Origin: Megascapheus bottae
Lineage: Eukaryota > Chordata > Mammalia > Rodentia > Geomyidae
NCBI GenBank assembly: GCA_024803745.1
Contig: JANJXV010000024.1
Location: 13,790,427 to 13,854,426, forward strand
Direction of reading: 5' to 3'
Length of the DNA stretch: 64,000 nucleotides
Shown here piece by piece: positions 55,075-64,000 of this stretch. A program made the position numbers and the translations under genes. The first letter of the stretch is position 1, and every line of letters starts with the position of its first letter. Below the pieces are notes generated by a model, which made no database searches, had not been told where the DNA came from, and saw only the letters and a program-made list of their open reading frames with translations.

Positions 55075-57276
55075 GAAAGATTATTTTAAAAAACAAAAGT
55101 GAATTTCATTCCTATGTCAATAATGTCAAGTAGATGGAATGAACAACTATGAGTCATTATGAATGTATATATGTATCAGTGTATACTAGCATCTTAGAAG
55201 AACAAAGTATTTCTGTTTTTTTCCTTTGCGTTTATTTTTCAATTAGGCAGGATTAAAATTGAAGTTGCTCATTTATCAACAAGGAAGATTTGAACTATTC
55301 TTAACAAACAGCAAGTAAACTATCACTATATGGCACTATACTGGATCTGTCTTTCTGTTCAGTGAGATTCAATATGATTTGTCAAATTACAAAGAATATT
55401 TTCAGGAGATGAGGATGAGATTAAATTATTCCTGCTATTTCAAGTTATTTCATGGCTTTAAAAAATAGATGCAGTTTAATAAAAACAAAAACTATGATAC
55501 AATTGAGATAAATAATTCTGAACACTAATTTGATACCCGAAATAATCTTTCTGGTAACTAAGCGGAAATAGTTCTGGATATCCTCTGTTTACAATAAACA
55601 AGTATAAAAATGTATTTTGCTGCCCCACTGTGGTAGTTTCTACTATTACCAACTTGGTTAACAGGAACTACACTTCCCAGGATCCCCTTCCTCATATGGC
55701 TCTAGACCAGAATTGGCCCAAAATAGAATTTCCCTGAGATCTAGGAGAAAGAACTACAGCTACTTCTACTCTTACTGCTACTTCTCTCAAAAGCCACTGA
55801 TCTCTTCCTAAGTCAGACACAGACACTGGCCTTTCCTAAATATTGAATGTGCTGGCACACAAGAGCTCCAGTCTCGTCACCAGATGCTTGCAAAAGAAGG
55901 GGCATTAAATATTTCTTGATTGACCAAGGAGTTACAATTAGCAATCTATAATATGGCAGTAAATGATTAAAGGTCCTCTTATAGCTGTGATATGGTTCGT
56001 GTATTAGCAATGTTTTAATTATACAGAATTACATAAATCTTTGCACATACCAGATATTCTAACTTATTTAAAGAAAAAATATTTTACACTAAATTTAGTT
56101 ATTTAAATACAAAGAATTTAAGTAAATTGAGACTAGAATGTCTAAGCAAAACAGGCTAAGAAAATCCAACTCTGACTCATTACTTATCAAATTATTACTT
56201 AGCAATTACATTCATTCTTCCTGTAAATTGTTAGATGCTTACATTATTAGAAGCCAGGCAAAGTCCTCAACTTCAGAACCAGTTACCAACCAGAATCCTA
56301 ACAAGCTCAAATACTGTAATTACCTCCATATTAGTATCATTCCAATACAACTACATAAACTGACTAGCCACAAAGTAATATAGGAGGAAATATTAAAGAA
56401 AACAAGAAATATAATTGCTAGCTCATTTTGTAGATAACAAAATAAGCTTTGGTGTGCTACTCACTTGTTAGTTTACAGTCACCTCTGGCAATGTGATCCG
56501 GTATGGTTGACTGTTTCCACAGAGATAACCCCCAAACCTTTTCTCTAACACTGCATTTTCCAGCAGTCATTATCCTGGTGCAGCACTGTGTTCATCTGTG
56601 TATGGCTACTGTTTAAGGAACTCAGTTTTGGAGGCAATCCTCTGAGCCCTTTAAAATTTCTGTTGCTTTAGGCCTCCTGCACCCTCTGGCATGAATAAGC
56701 ACAGGTTCTGGGAATGGCATGTGCCAAATGTGGACCCTGTAGGATTCTGGGTGATTGAGAAGTTTTCAAGGTCATACATCAGGAACATCAACACTCAAAA
56801 CTAAATTGAAGTTAATTATGTATTCTAACATCAAGTGATAGTCTCTCCCTCCCACAAATCCTATCAGACAACTACGGAATAAGGTCTGTGTCTGACCCTC
56901 TTTTATTTTCCTTAAGCATGAAATGCACTTAGTATTTGTCACCAATGAATGTTGACCAAATAGATGCTGAATGAGGTTAGCTGAGCTGTTGCCGTCTATC
57001 AATTTCATACAAGTCACTAACAATGTAGACCTGGGCTCAAGTCCCATAGCCCCTACATTTCTGACCTTACAAAAAAGTCTTCAGGATTTCATCTACAGTG
57101 TAGAACATGAAAATAAAAGCCTGGAGGCTGCTGGCCCAGTATTCTACTACTTAACTGGCCTTCCCTCTTTGAGGAATGCATGGACTCTGTCTACTGTAGT
57201 TAAGTGGACAATCCCAGTCACACACTGTGAGATGACAATTAGAGAATATATAAAGTTGCATAAAAACTGAGCACAC
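55075..57276. other. Unassigned 2.2-kb stretch, SINE-free
   Basis: At 55617-55760 GAACTACACTTCCCAGGATCCCCTTCC is a string I associate with old mammalian repeats, but I cannot name the family. The plus frame at 56971-57270 (99 codons) includes GACCTGGGCTCAAGTCCC, possibly a MIR scrap. No coding evidence. Confidence 0.4.
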
Positions 57277-57512
57277 TGGGTGCTGGTAGCTCACACCTAT
57301 AATCCTAGCTACTCAGGAGGCTGAGATCTGAGGATCCAGTAGTTCAAAGCCAGCCCAGGGAACTAAAGTCCATGAGACTCTTATCTCCACTTAACCACCA
57401 GAAAAACTGGAAGTGGGGCTGTGGCTGAAGGGGTAGGGCAAGGGAACAGTGCCCAGGCCCAGAGTTCAAGTCCCATGACCAACCAAAACAAAAAACAAAA
57501 CAAAACAAAAAA
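57277..57512 (+). repeat. B1-Geo SINE
   Basis: CTGGGTGCTGGTAGCTCACACC, GGCTGAGATCTGAGGATCC (B1), CTCTTATCTCCACTTAACCACC (linker), CTGGAAGTGGGGCTGTGGCTG, CCCAGGCCCAGAGTTCAAGTCCCATGACC (Geo, middle deleted), (AAAAC)n tail. Confidence 0.92.
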
Positions 57513-57690
57513 CAGAAAGCACCTGTCAGGTCTGTAGAGAAGGCTTAATCTGAATTAAATGATGTGAAGACATATACTGCTTTGTCTTGTCTGCAGTAAA
57601 AATCCTCTTTGGTGCTTTGTGGAAAGTAAAGACCTGAGAGTTGTCCCAATAGAGCATATTTCACTACCATGGTTCAAATTCTCCTTATTT

Positions 57691-57750
57691 GGACTAAATC
57701 TTGAATACAAGAATATAGTTGGACTAAATCTTGAATACAAGAATATAGTA
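57691..57750. repeat. 30-bp tandem duplication
   Basis: GGACTAAATCTTGAATACAA followed by GAATATAGTT occurs at 57691-57720 and again at 57721-57750, differing only at the last base. No repeat family is involved. Confidence 0.97.
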
Positions 57751-57846
57751 GTACTTAACTATCATTATAAGTCTAAAATATTGAAATGGCTCTCCTGAGC
57801 CCTCCTAACTTTCCTTCTTCATAACTACTAAGTACTTGAAGTCAGA

Positions 57847-58043
57847 GGTTTTTTTTCCCCAGTCCTGGGGCTTGAACAGAGCATCTTTGCATTCTTGGAC
57901 ATTTTTTGCTCAAGGCTAATGCCCTGCCACTTCAGCCACAGTGCTACTTCCAGCATTTTCTGTGTATGTAGTACTGAGGAATCGAACCTAGGACTTTGAG
58001 TATGCTAGGCAAGCATTCTACTAGTAGGCCAAACTCCTGGCCT
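57847..58043 (-). mobile_element. IDL-Geo SINE
   Basis: CCAGTCCTGGGGCTTGAACAGAGC, GCTCAAGGCTAATGCCCTGCCACTTCAGCC (Geo), TATGTAGTACTGAGGAATCGAACC, CTAGGCAAGCATTCTACTAGTAGGCCAAACTCCTGGCC (IDL). Confidence 0.92.
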
Positions 58044-58045
58044 CA

Positions 58046-58262
58046 GCTTTTTTTTCATATATTTTTATTGTAATTAATAGAAGGGTTACATTATATTCAC
58101 CAGATAGAAGGTGCATTACTTCACAAACATTGGTACCCTTTCTCATGTTTTGGTCCCTATTTCCCTCCCCCCCACATTTTACCTTGTTATCTGATATATT
58201 GTATATATGTTTATTTGGTTACTTGAAATAGGATAGGATAGGGAAGGGGGGAAAACAAGATG
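58046..58262 (-). mobile_element. LINE-1 3' end with 5' inversion (twin priming)
   Basis: From 58046 to about 58172 the L1 tail is on the minus strand (TTATTGTAATTAATAGAAGGGTTAC, GATAGAAGGTGCATTAC, CTCATGTTTTGG). From about 58177 to 58262 the next upstream L1 piece is on the plus strand (ACCTTGTTATCTGATATATTG, TGTTTATTTGGTTACTTGAAATAGG, GGAAAACAAGATGAG). CAGCTTTTT flanks both ends as a short TSD. The two parts are neighbours in the L1 map, so this is an inverted 5' part of one insertion. Confidence 0.88.
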
Positions 58263-58282
58263 AGCAGCTTTTTACAAAAAAT

Positions 58283-58495
58283 TTTGTTTGGTTTTGTGCC
58301 TATCCTGGAGCTTGAACTCAGGGCCTGGGAGCTGCCCGTAAGCAATTCTGCACAAGGCAAGCACCCAACCACTTAAGCTATAGATCTACTTCAAGCTTTT
58401 TGGAGAGGGTTTGGGGATTAACTGGAGCTAAGAATCTCATGAACTTTCTTTCCCAGACTGGCTGTAAACCAAGATCCTCAGATCTTAGCCTGGTT
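58283..58495 (-). repeat. B1-Geo SINE
   Basis: Reverse Geo (ATCCTGGAGCTTGAACTCAGGGCC, CACTTAAGCTATAG), then reverse linker/B1 (GATTAACTGGAGCTAAGAATCTCATGAAC, CCCAGACTGGCTGTAAACCAAGATCCTCAGATC). B1 5' end lost. Confidence 0.8.
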
Positions 58496-58958
58496 TTTTT
58501 AGGTACTTCATCTCCACTATTCTCTGAGCTTGCTTTTCCTCCCCCTCATACTCTGAGGTAAAGAAACGATTGCATTTCTTCCAGGTGAAAAGCTTTCTCC
58601 ACAGCTGCTGGACCCACCACCTAACTACTTAGGCAGTCCTCTTGAGAACTTCTCCTCTGCTTGAGCATAATCCCAGCCTTACTCTGTTCTGTTTAGCCTG
58701 GATTATCACTTTTTTTTGAAAGTCAGTTTTTCTACAACTCTGCCAAGAATCACTCACTCACTGGACTCAGTGAGAGTCACACAAATATTCCTTGCTATAC
58801 CTTGAGCATTGTTTCATCCATTACATTTGGATAACAGTATGTGATCATTGGATTACCTTAACCTGAGACAGGGACCTTTGTTGATAACTTTTTCAGGTTG
58901 AGAACATTTTTCACCAGAAGCACTAACTAGCTGTTTTGAAACTTCAATGCTTTTTGTA
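58496..58958. other. Unassigned spacer
   Basis: Nothing recognised. Confidence 0.4.
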
Positions 58959-58968
58959 CAAGAGAACT

Positions 58969-59173
58969 GTTTTTTGTTTTGTTTTGTTTTGCCAGTCCTG
59001 GCCAGTCAGGGCCTGAGCCCTGTCCTTGGACTTTCTCAATGCTAGATAGAGCTCTACCACTTGAGCCTCAGCACCACCTCTGGCTTTTTTCTATGTATGT
59101 GGTACCAAGGAATCGAACCCAAGTCTTCGTGCATGCTAGGCAAGCACTCTATCACTAGCCCAAACTCCTGGCC
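58969..59173 (-). mobile_element. IDL-Geo SINE with 10-bp TSD
   Basis: (TTTTG)n tail, CAGGGCCTGAGCCCTGTCC, GAGCTCTACCACTTGAGCC (Geo), TATGTATGTGGTACCAAGGAATCGAACCC, GTGCATGCTAGGCAAGCACTC (IDL). CAAGAGAACT at 58959-58968 and 59174-59183. Confidence 0.94.
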
Positions 59174-59183
59174 CAAGAGAACT

Positions 59184-60136
59184 ATTTTAAATCAGAGGAG
59201 ATTCTGTGCTTGCTGGTCACTTAGAAGTTCAGACTTTAACAAACCGCCAATGGTGGTTGTAAGAGTTTTAATCTTATCTTAGGTAATGAAAGTGGAGAGA
59301 AAACACATATCTCCCCCCATCTGCTATTAAGTGCCTGCAGGAAAGATCTAAGGAAGTCCTCAGACTTAGCTGCTCTTTGTTCTCATTACCATAGAATGTA
59401 ATCTGACCTGCTGTGATGGACCCAGAGAACCACTTATCCTTTTCCAAGGCATCCACTGCAAGACTGAACCTGGCTGCTGCTCTTCTTTCTTTAAACTCAC
59501 TCCAAAAAGGGCTTTGGAGAATAACTTTCTAAAGTCAAAGCAGACTTCAGACTTTGAGACTCCTCAACAACCAGTCACAGGATGCAAATAAAAGTTTACA
59601 TCAAGCTGTACCCTCAAAGAGTTTCAAGCACTGCAGAGAACAAAGATGCAGAGATAAGGTCAACTTCAAACCACACCAAACTCAGAGTTCTAAGTGCTAG
59701 AAATAACTGCTCTGAATGACATGGGTTATGGTCTCAGGATCACCCACCCAAACAAACTTTGACACAACACACTCATAATGTAGCTCTTAAAAAATCACTG
59801 GCCACAAGAAAGAGGTTTCAAGGATCCAGAAATACAGAAGAATATTCATAGACTCAAAAAAGAACAACACTTTCTCATGGCAAATTCAGATTGTAGTCTT
59901 TGGCTTCAAATACTATGTAGTCAGATTGAATAATGTTTGAGTTTTAGGAGATCCTTAAAATGACTGGTCATATATACATATAAATATATATATATATATT
60001 TCAATTTTCCTACTGTGCTCTTACAAAAAAAAGAAAGAAGGAAATAAAAGTTTCCTTTAGAAACCTAGTTTAGCAATCTATCAGCTTAGTTCTGAAACTA
60101 TGCCAAATCCAACACACAGACGACATAAACAACTGT
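59184..60136. other. Unassigned; (TA)n near 59973-60000
   Basis: No repeat recognised apart from a short TA run. No supported frame. Confidence 0.4.
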
Positions 60137-60250
60137 ATGAGGGCTCAAAGTGTGGCTCAAGTGAAACAGCACCTGCCTGAAGCAGTAGACCCTGAGTTCA
60201 AACACTGATACCCCAATAAATAAATAAACAAACAAACAAACAAACAAAAA
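60137..60250 (+). repeat. ID-type SINE with (AAAT)n(AAAC)n tail
   Basis: GGGCTCAAAGTGTGGCTCAAGTGAAACAGCACC, CCTGAGTTCAAACACTGATACC, then AAATAAATAAATAAACAAACAAAC. Confidence 0.75.
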
Positions 60251-60378
60251 GGCCTGTACAAGCTGAATTAATTATATAACCTGTTCCATAGGATTACATG
60301 CTAAATAAATTAACGGTTTTAACAATGCGAAGAGCCTCATATATTTGCTGAATACCAAACTTAAAAAGCAAGCTGGGT

Positions 60379-61014
60379 CTTTCCATTTCCTAACAAATGG
60401 GGCAATGTTGTTCTTTCTGACAGCAGCATAGAATTCCATTGTGTATAAATACCACATCTTGTTGATCCACTCATCAACTGAGGGGCATCTGGGTTGGTTC
60501 CATATCTTTGCTATGGTAAATAGTGCTGCAATGAACATTGTGTAAGCCAGACTCAAAGGAACTTAGGCTCAATGGTTTCCCTCATTTGTCATAATCAGTA
60601 GAAACCTTGGGCTCTCCTAGCAGAGATTTGCAATAGAGCAAAACCTTGATACATAAGGCCATATAGTATGACCCTAAATGAAAGGACCTCTAGAATATAG
60701 AAACAAAAGCCATATAATGAATGATTGTTGTCCTTAATGTACTAGGTTATCTCTCATCTCTTTTGCTGTCCCTTGGTTATCTCATATTGTTACAGTATCT
60801 CACTTTGTTACCTGATATATCGGATATATTTGTATTTGGTTATTTGAAATTGGATAGAGAAGGGGCAGAAACAAGATGAGGGGTAAGGGTCGGGGGGGGA
60901 GGAAAATGGGGATCAAGACATGTGAAAGGGTATCAATGTATGTGAATTAGTGCACCTTCTATCTGGCAAATATAATGTAACCTTTCTATTAATTACAATA
61001 AAAAATATATGAAA
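60379..61014 (+). mobile_element. LINE-1 with 5' inversion (twin priming), inside a SINE
   Basis: 60379-60541 is the end of ORF2 on the minus strand; its minus-strand translation contains MWYLYTMEFYAAVRKNN, the conserved ORF2p C-terminus. 60542-61014 is the plus-strand remainder (AAGCCAGACTCAAAGGAACTTAGG through GCACCTTCTATCTGGC and ATAATGTAACC to poly(A)). About 25 bp of L1 is missing at the junction. TSD AAAAAGCAAGCTGGGT at 60363-60378 and 61015-61030, lying at the 5' start of a B1-Geo SINE. Confidence 0.93.
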
Positions 61015-61020
61015 AAAAAG

Positions 61021-61456
61021 CAAGCTGGGTGTGGTGGTTTGTAATCCTAGCTACTCAAGAGACTGAGATCTGAGAATCGCGGACGGCAGTTCAAAGCCAG
61101 CCTGGGCACAAAAGAATGTGAGAGGGCCGGGAGTTTGGCCTAGTGGTAGAGTGCTTGCCTAGCATGCACGAAGACCCGGGTTCGATTCCTTGGTACCACA
61201 TACTTAGAAAAGGCTAGAAGTGGTGCTGAGGCTCTAGTGGTAGAGTTCTAGCTTTGATTCCAAGGACAGTCCTCAGGCCTTGAGTTTAAGCCCAGGACTG
61301 GCAAAAAAAAAAAAAAAAGAATATGAGACTCTTATCTCCTTTAATCACTAGAAAAGGGGAAATGGCACTGTGGCTCAAGGGGTAGGGCAGCAGCCTTGAG
61401 TTGAAGAATTCAGGGACAGACCCCAGGCCTAGAGTTCAAGCCCCATGACCCACCAA
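61021..61456 (+). mobile_element. B1-Geo SINE interrupted by an IDL-Geo
   Basis: B1 (GCTGGGTGTGGTGGTTTGTAATCC, GACTGAGATCTGAGAATCGCGG, CAGCCTGGGCACAAAAGAA) stops at 61127 and resumes at about 61312 (AGAATATGAGACTCTTATCTCC), then Geo (GAAATGGCACTGTGGCTC, GCAGCCTTGAGTTGAAG, AGTTCAAGCCCCATGACC). An L1 landed at its very 5' end, so copies of its first bases also lie at 60369-60378. Confidence 0.93.
61128..61311 (+). mobile_element. IDL-Geo SINE inside B1-Geo
   Basis: GGGCCGGGAGTTTGGCCTAGTGG, ACCCGGGTTCGATTCCTTGGTACCAC (near-consensus B box), GTGGTGCTGAGGCTC, CAAGCCCAGGACTGGC, A16. AAAAGAATGTGAGA and AAAAGAATATGAGA flank it as a TSD with one change. Among the least diverged copies here. Confidence 0.95.
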
Positions 61457-61912
61457 AAGAAATAAGGGAGAATTAAGGAAGCGGTGACACTGATAAAGAA
61501 GCGCTGTTCTCATAAGTAAGCCAAGCCAGGAATTAATCTGCTCCCTACCCCTACACAGCTCTTTCTCAATCTCAACAATGGCTTCCCAAACATCCACTAC
61601 ATTTTTTTCAATACCTCTGACCAAACTATGTTGCCCTCTTGTATAGTGATCTGCTTGAAAGTCTGTGAAGGTGTTCTCCATTCCTTGCACTTTCTTCAGA
61701 GCTGCTAATCTTAACATCTACCACAAACATCAGCAGCACATTTCTTAGCTTCTGAAGAGGAAACCTGCACGTTTCCTTCCTTAAGATTTCTAGGCTCTCC
61801 CTTTTGCTCCCCACCACACCTTTGGGAACAAGCTTTTCTTGGATTTCTCCTCCTTCCACTGCTTTTACAAGTATGTAAGTGTGCTTACACTAATTTATAC
61901 TAAAAATAGAGA
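61457..61912. other. Unassigned; two overlapping minus-strand frames
   Basis: Frames at 61626-61859 and 61436-61717 (minus) overlap in different phases and look protein-like in composition (Lys/Glu-rich, VEIEKELCRG). I recognise no family and see no poly(A)/TSD that would make it a processed pseudogene. The first begins with GTG, and the second runs out into SINE sequence. Confidence 0.3.
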
Positions 61913-61923
61913 CCATCCCTGCA

Positions 61924-62127
61924 CTTTTTTTTTTTTTTTGCCAGTCCTGGGGCTTGAGCTCAGGGCCTGAGCACTGTCCTTGGACCTTCTCAAGGCTAGC
62001 ACTCTACCACTTGAGTCACAGCACCACTTCTGGCTTTTTTTTTCTATGTATGTGGTACTGAAGAATTGAACCCAGGTCTTCGTGCATGCTAGACAAGTAC
62101 TCTACCTCTAAGCCAAACTCTGGGCCT
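61924..62127 (-). mobile_element. IDL-Geo SINE with 11-bp TSD
   Basis: T16, GCCAGTCCTGGGGCTTGAGCTCAGGGCC, CTCAAGGCTAGCACTCTACC (Geo), GTGGTACTGAAGAATTGAACCC, TGCATGCTAGACAAGTACTC (IDL). CCATCCCTGCA at 61913-61923 and 62128-62138. Confidence 0.95.
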
Positions 62128-62192
62128 CCATCCCTGCATCTATTGCCTGCAATCTAAACTCCTGTTTTAAATTCATTTAAAAAAAAGTTGCC

Positions 62193-62425
62193 TAAACCAG
62201 GTATGTGTGGCTCACACTTGTAATAGCTATTCAGGATGTTGACAGCTGAGGATCACATTAGAAGCCAGCCTGGGCAAGAAAAGTCCATGAGACTCATCTC
62301 TTAATTACCACAAAAACAACAACCAAAAAATGGAGACTCAAGTGGCAGAAGACTAGCCTTGAGCACAAAAGCTCAGGAAGACTGGCAAAGGCCCTGAGTT
62401 CAAGGCCCAGAATTGGCATATGCAA

Positions 62426-62472
<47 letters not shown>
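62193..62472 (+). repeat. B1-Geo SINE with (CA)n tail
   Basis: CCAGGTATGTGTGGCTCACACTTGTAATAGC, GTTGACAGCTGAGGATCACA (B1), CTCATCTCTTAATTACC (linker), GGAGACTCAAGTGGCAGAAGACTAGCCTTGAGC, GGCCCTGAGTTCAAGGCCCAG (Geo). Tail is (CA)n at 62429-62472. Confidence 0.9.
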
Positions 62473-62474
<2 letters not shown>

Positions 62475-62539
62475 GATTGCTTATACTTGTATCTACTCAT
62501 TTATACCCACTGCACATCGCCGTTGAAATCAAGTTCTTA

Positions 62540-63200
62540 AAACCACTATGCTCATTTTTCTCACAGAAATAGCCTCTGACTCGAACTCAATAGTCTCATT
62601 TTACTCCTCATCCCGTGCATCTGGTGTTACTGACTACCTCCCTTATGAACCATTCTGGAACATTTCTTTCCCCAAGAATGCTCTTAGAATGTTGGGAGTG
62701 TCCCAGAACTCTTTGTGTTGGCCCTCTTCTTTTTTATTCAGTGAGCTCTCCTTGGGTCAACCAATGTCTAGAGTTAACAAGAGAGGGGAAAAAAAAAAAT
62801 CCACTTTCTATGTTTTTGACCCTCACACTATTACATGTCATTCCTACAGTTTGTACAGAAATTCCACCTCCTAAAATCAGTCTAAACTTTGTCTTCTGTC
62901 TATACAGCTACCATCAATTCTGTAATATAGCCCTTTGTCCTCTCTTATCTGGATCTATTGAGTTTACCTCCCACTGATTCTGTTCTCATTTGTTTTTACC
63001 CTCCATCCTTTTTTCCACACTGTCTTCAGATATTTTTCTAAAATGTGACTCTATGCCTTTCCTCCAGGGCTTCCGCGCAGCCAATCTGGCAAAAACCATT
63101 GTCTGGCATTGTGCAGATACCCTTTCCAACTTCATTCCTGCCCCTTTCTTTCTCACTTCCCACCTCCTATGAGTCAGGGCTACATCTCAGCTCCTAAAAC
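62540..63200 (+). repeat. LINE-2 remnant
   Basis: TTGGCCCTCTTCTTTTTTATTCAGTGAGCTCTCCTTGGGTC matches the L2 ORF zone 'CTTGGCCCTCTCTTCTTCTCCCTCTACACTCTCTCCCTGGGTGA'. Later TTTTTCTAAAATGTGACTCTATGCC and TTCATTCCTGCCCCTTTC follow in order. Overlapping plus frames 62548-62977 are decayed coding remnants, not genes. Confidence 0.75.
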
Positions 63201-64000
63201 ATAAAACTTCCCATTCCTAGAGTTTAGAATAAGGTGCCATAAATGATAAACATCTCAGGCAGCTTATATGTGACAGTACAATGTTTACCACACAGTATTA
63301 TACTCGCCTGTTTCTTGCTCCTAGGCCATCACTAAAACCTACTCTACACTGCACTATCATCAGCCTCAAATGCTGAACACCTCAGGCTAGGGTAGTTTCT
63401 TGCTCCAAGACCTCAACTCTCAATGCTCAGAAACTCAACTGCCACATTGATGGACTGGTGTAAGTACCTTAAATGACTTGGGGGAAAGCAATCATTCAAG
63501 TAACGTATTAAAATGAATAAAGGAAAGTCATGAATGTGTGTGATGTAGCCCTTTCTTCTAAGGAGTTACTAGTGGAAAAGAAAACAGTAAAGACAAACTG
63601 ACCTTAGTAACAAGTTGAAGCCTAGTCAGAATAATTACCAAGACAATTCTACATTGTCTTGGCATGGAAGAAAACAATTTTCCTGGCAAGTCTAGGACCC
63701 TAGGTATGTTACAACTGATCAAAGAAGCTTCTAGATCTGATAGAATCCCAAAGAGAATGTACCAGAAAAGAGGGAGGGATAGAAGAAGCAGAGACAAGAA
63801 AATGACAAGTGCTTTAATTTAACCAGATTAAAATCTGTCACCTGGCCACATTCAAATGGTAAAATTCATGACAGAATCTTTGCAAACATCTAAATTTTCA
63901 GTTTTGAAAATGAACTACATAGCAATCTCCTGAAACAAACATTTTAATCCCTTTTTTCTCTCATACCACAAACACAGAAAACAGCTTAATAGCTATGTAA
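63201..64000. other. Unassigned right end
   Basis: No repeat, RNA gene or supported coding region recognised. Confidence 0.4.

Noticed and set aside
60272..60556. 94-codon minus-strand frame
   Set aside because: Contains the L1 ORF2p C-terminus from the inverted part of an insertion; not a gene.
61128..61311. tRNA-like unit with near-perfect B box GGTTCGATTCC
   Set aside because: It is the head of an IDL-Geo SINE with a TSD and A tail, not a tRNA gene.

Overview
The window is nuclear DNA of a mammal, almost certainly a rodent of the superfamily Geomyoidea (pocket mice, kangaroo rats, pocket gophers). The diagnosis rests on repeats. The commonest element is a dimeric SINE with an ID-like, tRNA-Ala-related left half and a right half (box-A-like TGGCTCAAGTGG, then AGCCTTGAG and CCAGGCCCTGAGTTCAAGCCC) that matches my memory of the IDL-Geo SINE described from kangaroo rats. 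A second abundant SINE carries a B1 head on the same Geo tail. B1, ID-like and B1-ID copies, several LINE-1 3' ends, and old L2, MIR and hAT-type remnants fill most of the rest. Base composition is AT-rich, with no CpG island.

I find no protein-coding gene, rRNA, tRNA or CRISPR array that I can name. The open frames here are short, lack family motifs, and mostly cross repeats; a few are decayed L1 ORF2 fragments. The likeliest setting is intergenic DNA or a long intron. The best candidate for host coding sequence is a 111-nt minus-strand segment at 44268-44378, with a strong acceptor, a moderate donor and one open frame, in a SINE-poor stretch. A weaker candidate lies at 5937-6052. Both are unproven.

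Layout. 0-12 kb: scattered SINEs, an L1 3' end with clear target-site duplication (TSD) at 2093-2855, L2 pieces and much unassigned DNA. 12.2-17.5 kb: dense retroelement block, including a four-layer nest (L1 > B1-Geo SINE > opposite-strand L1 > poly(A) retrocopy), each layer bounded by its own TSD. 17.5-23.4 kb: SINE cluster with a compound (CT)n(CA)n microsatellite. 23.4-35 kb: mostly unassigned sequence with MIR, hAT-like, SINE and L1 pieces. 35-43 kb: SINEs, old L1, a three-part B1/IDL/Geo SINE and a long L2 remnant. 43.5-45 kb: SINE-free stretch with the candidate exon. 45-54 kb: SINEs, a 129-bp L1 with an 18-bp TSD, and two minus-strand L1 tails. 54-64 kb: two L1 insertions with 5' inversions (twin priming), a second nest at 60.4-61.5 kb, and an L2 remnant.

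The elements do not work together as a pathway. What the window records is a history of L1-driven retrotransposition: L1 copying itself, the B1- and tRNA-derived SINEs and at least one cellular-type transcript, often into one another. All family names come from pattern recognition, not from a database search.
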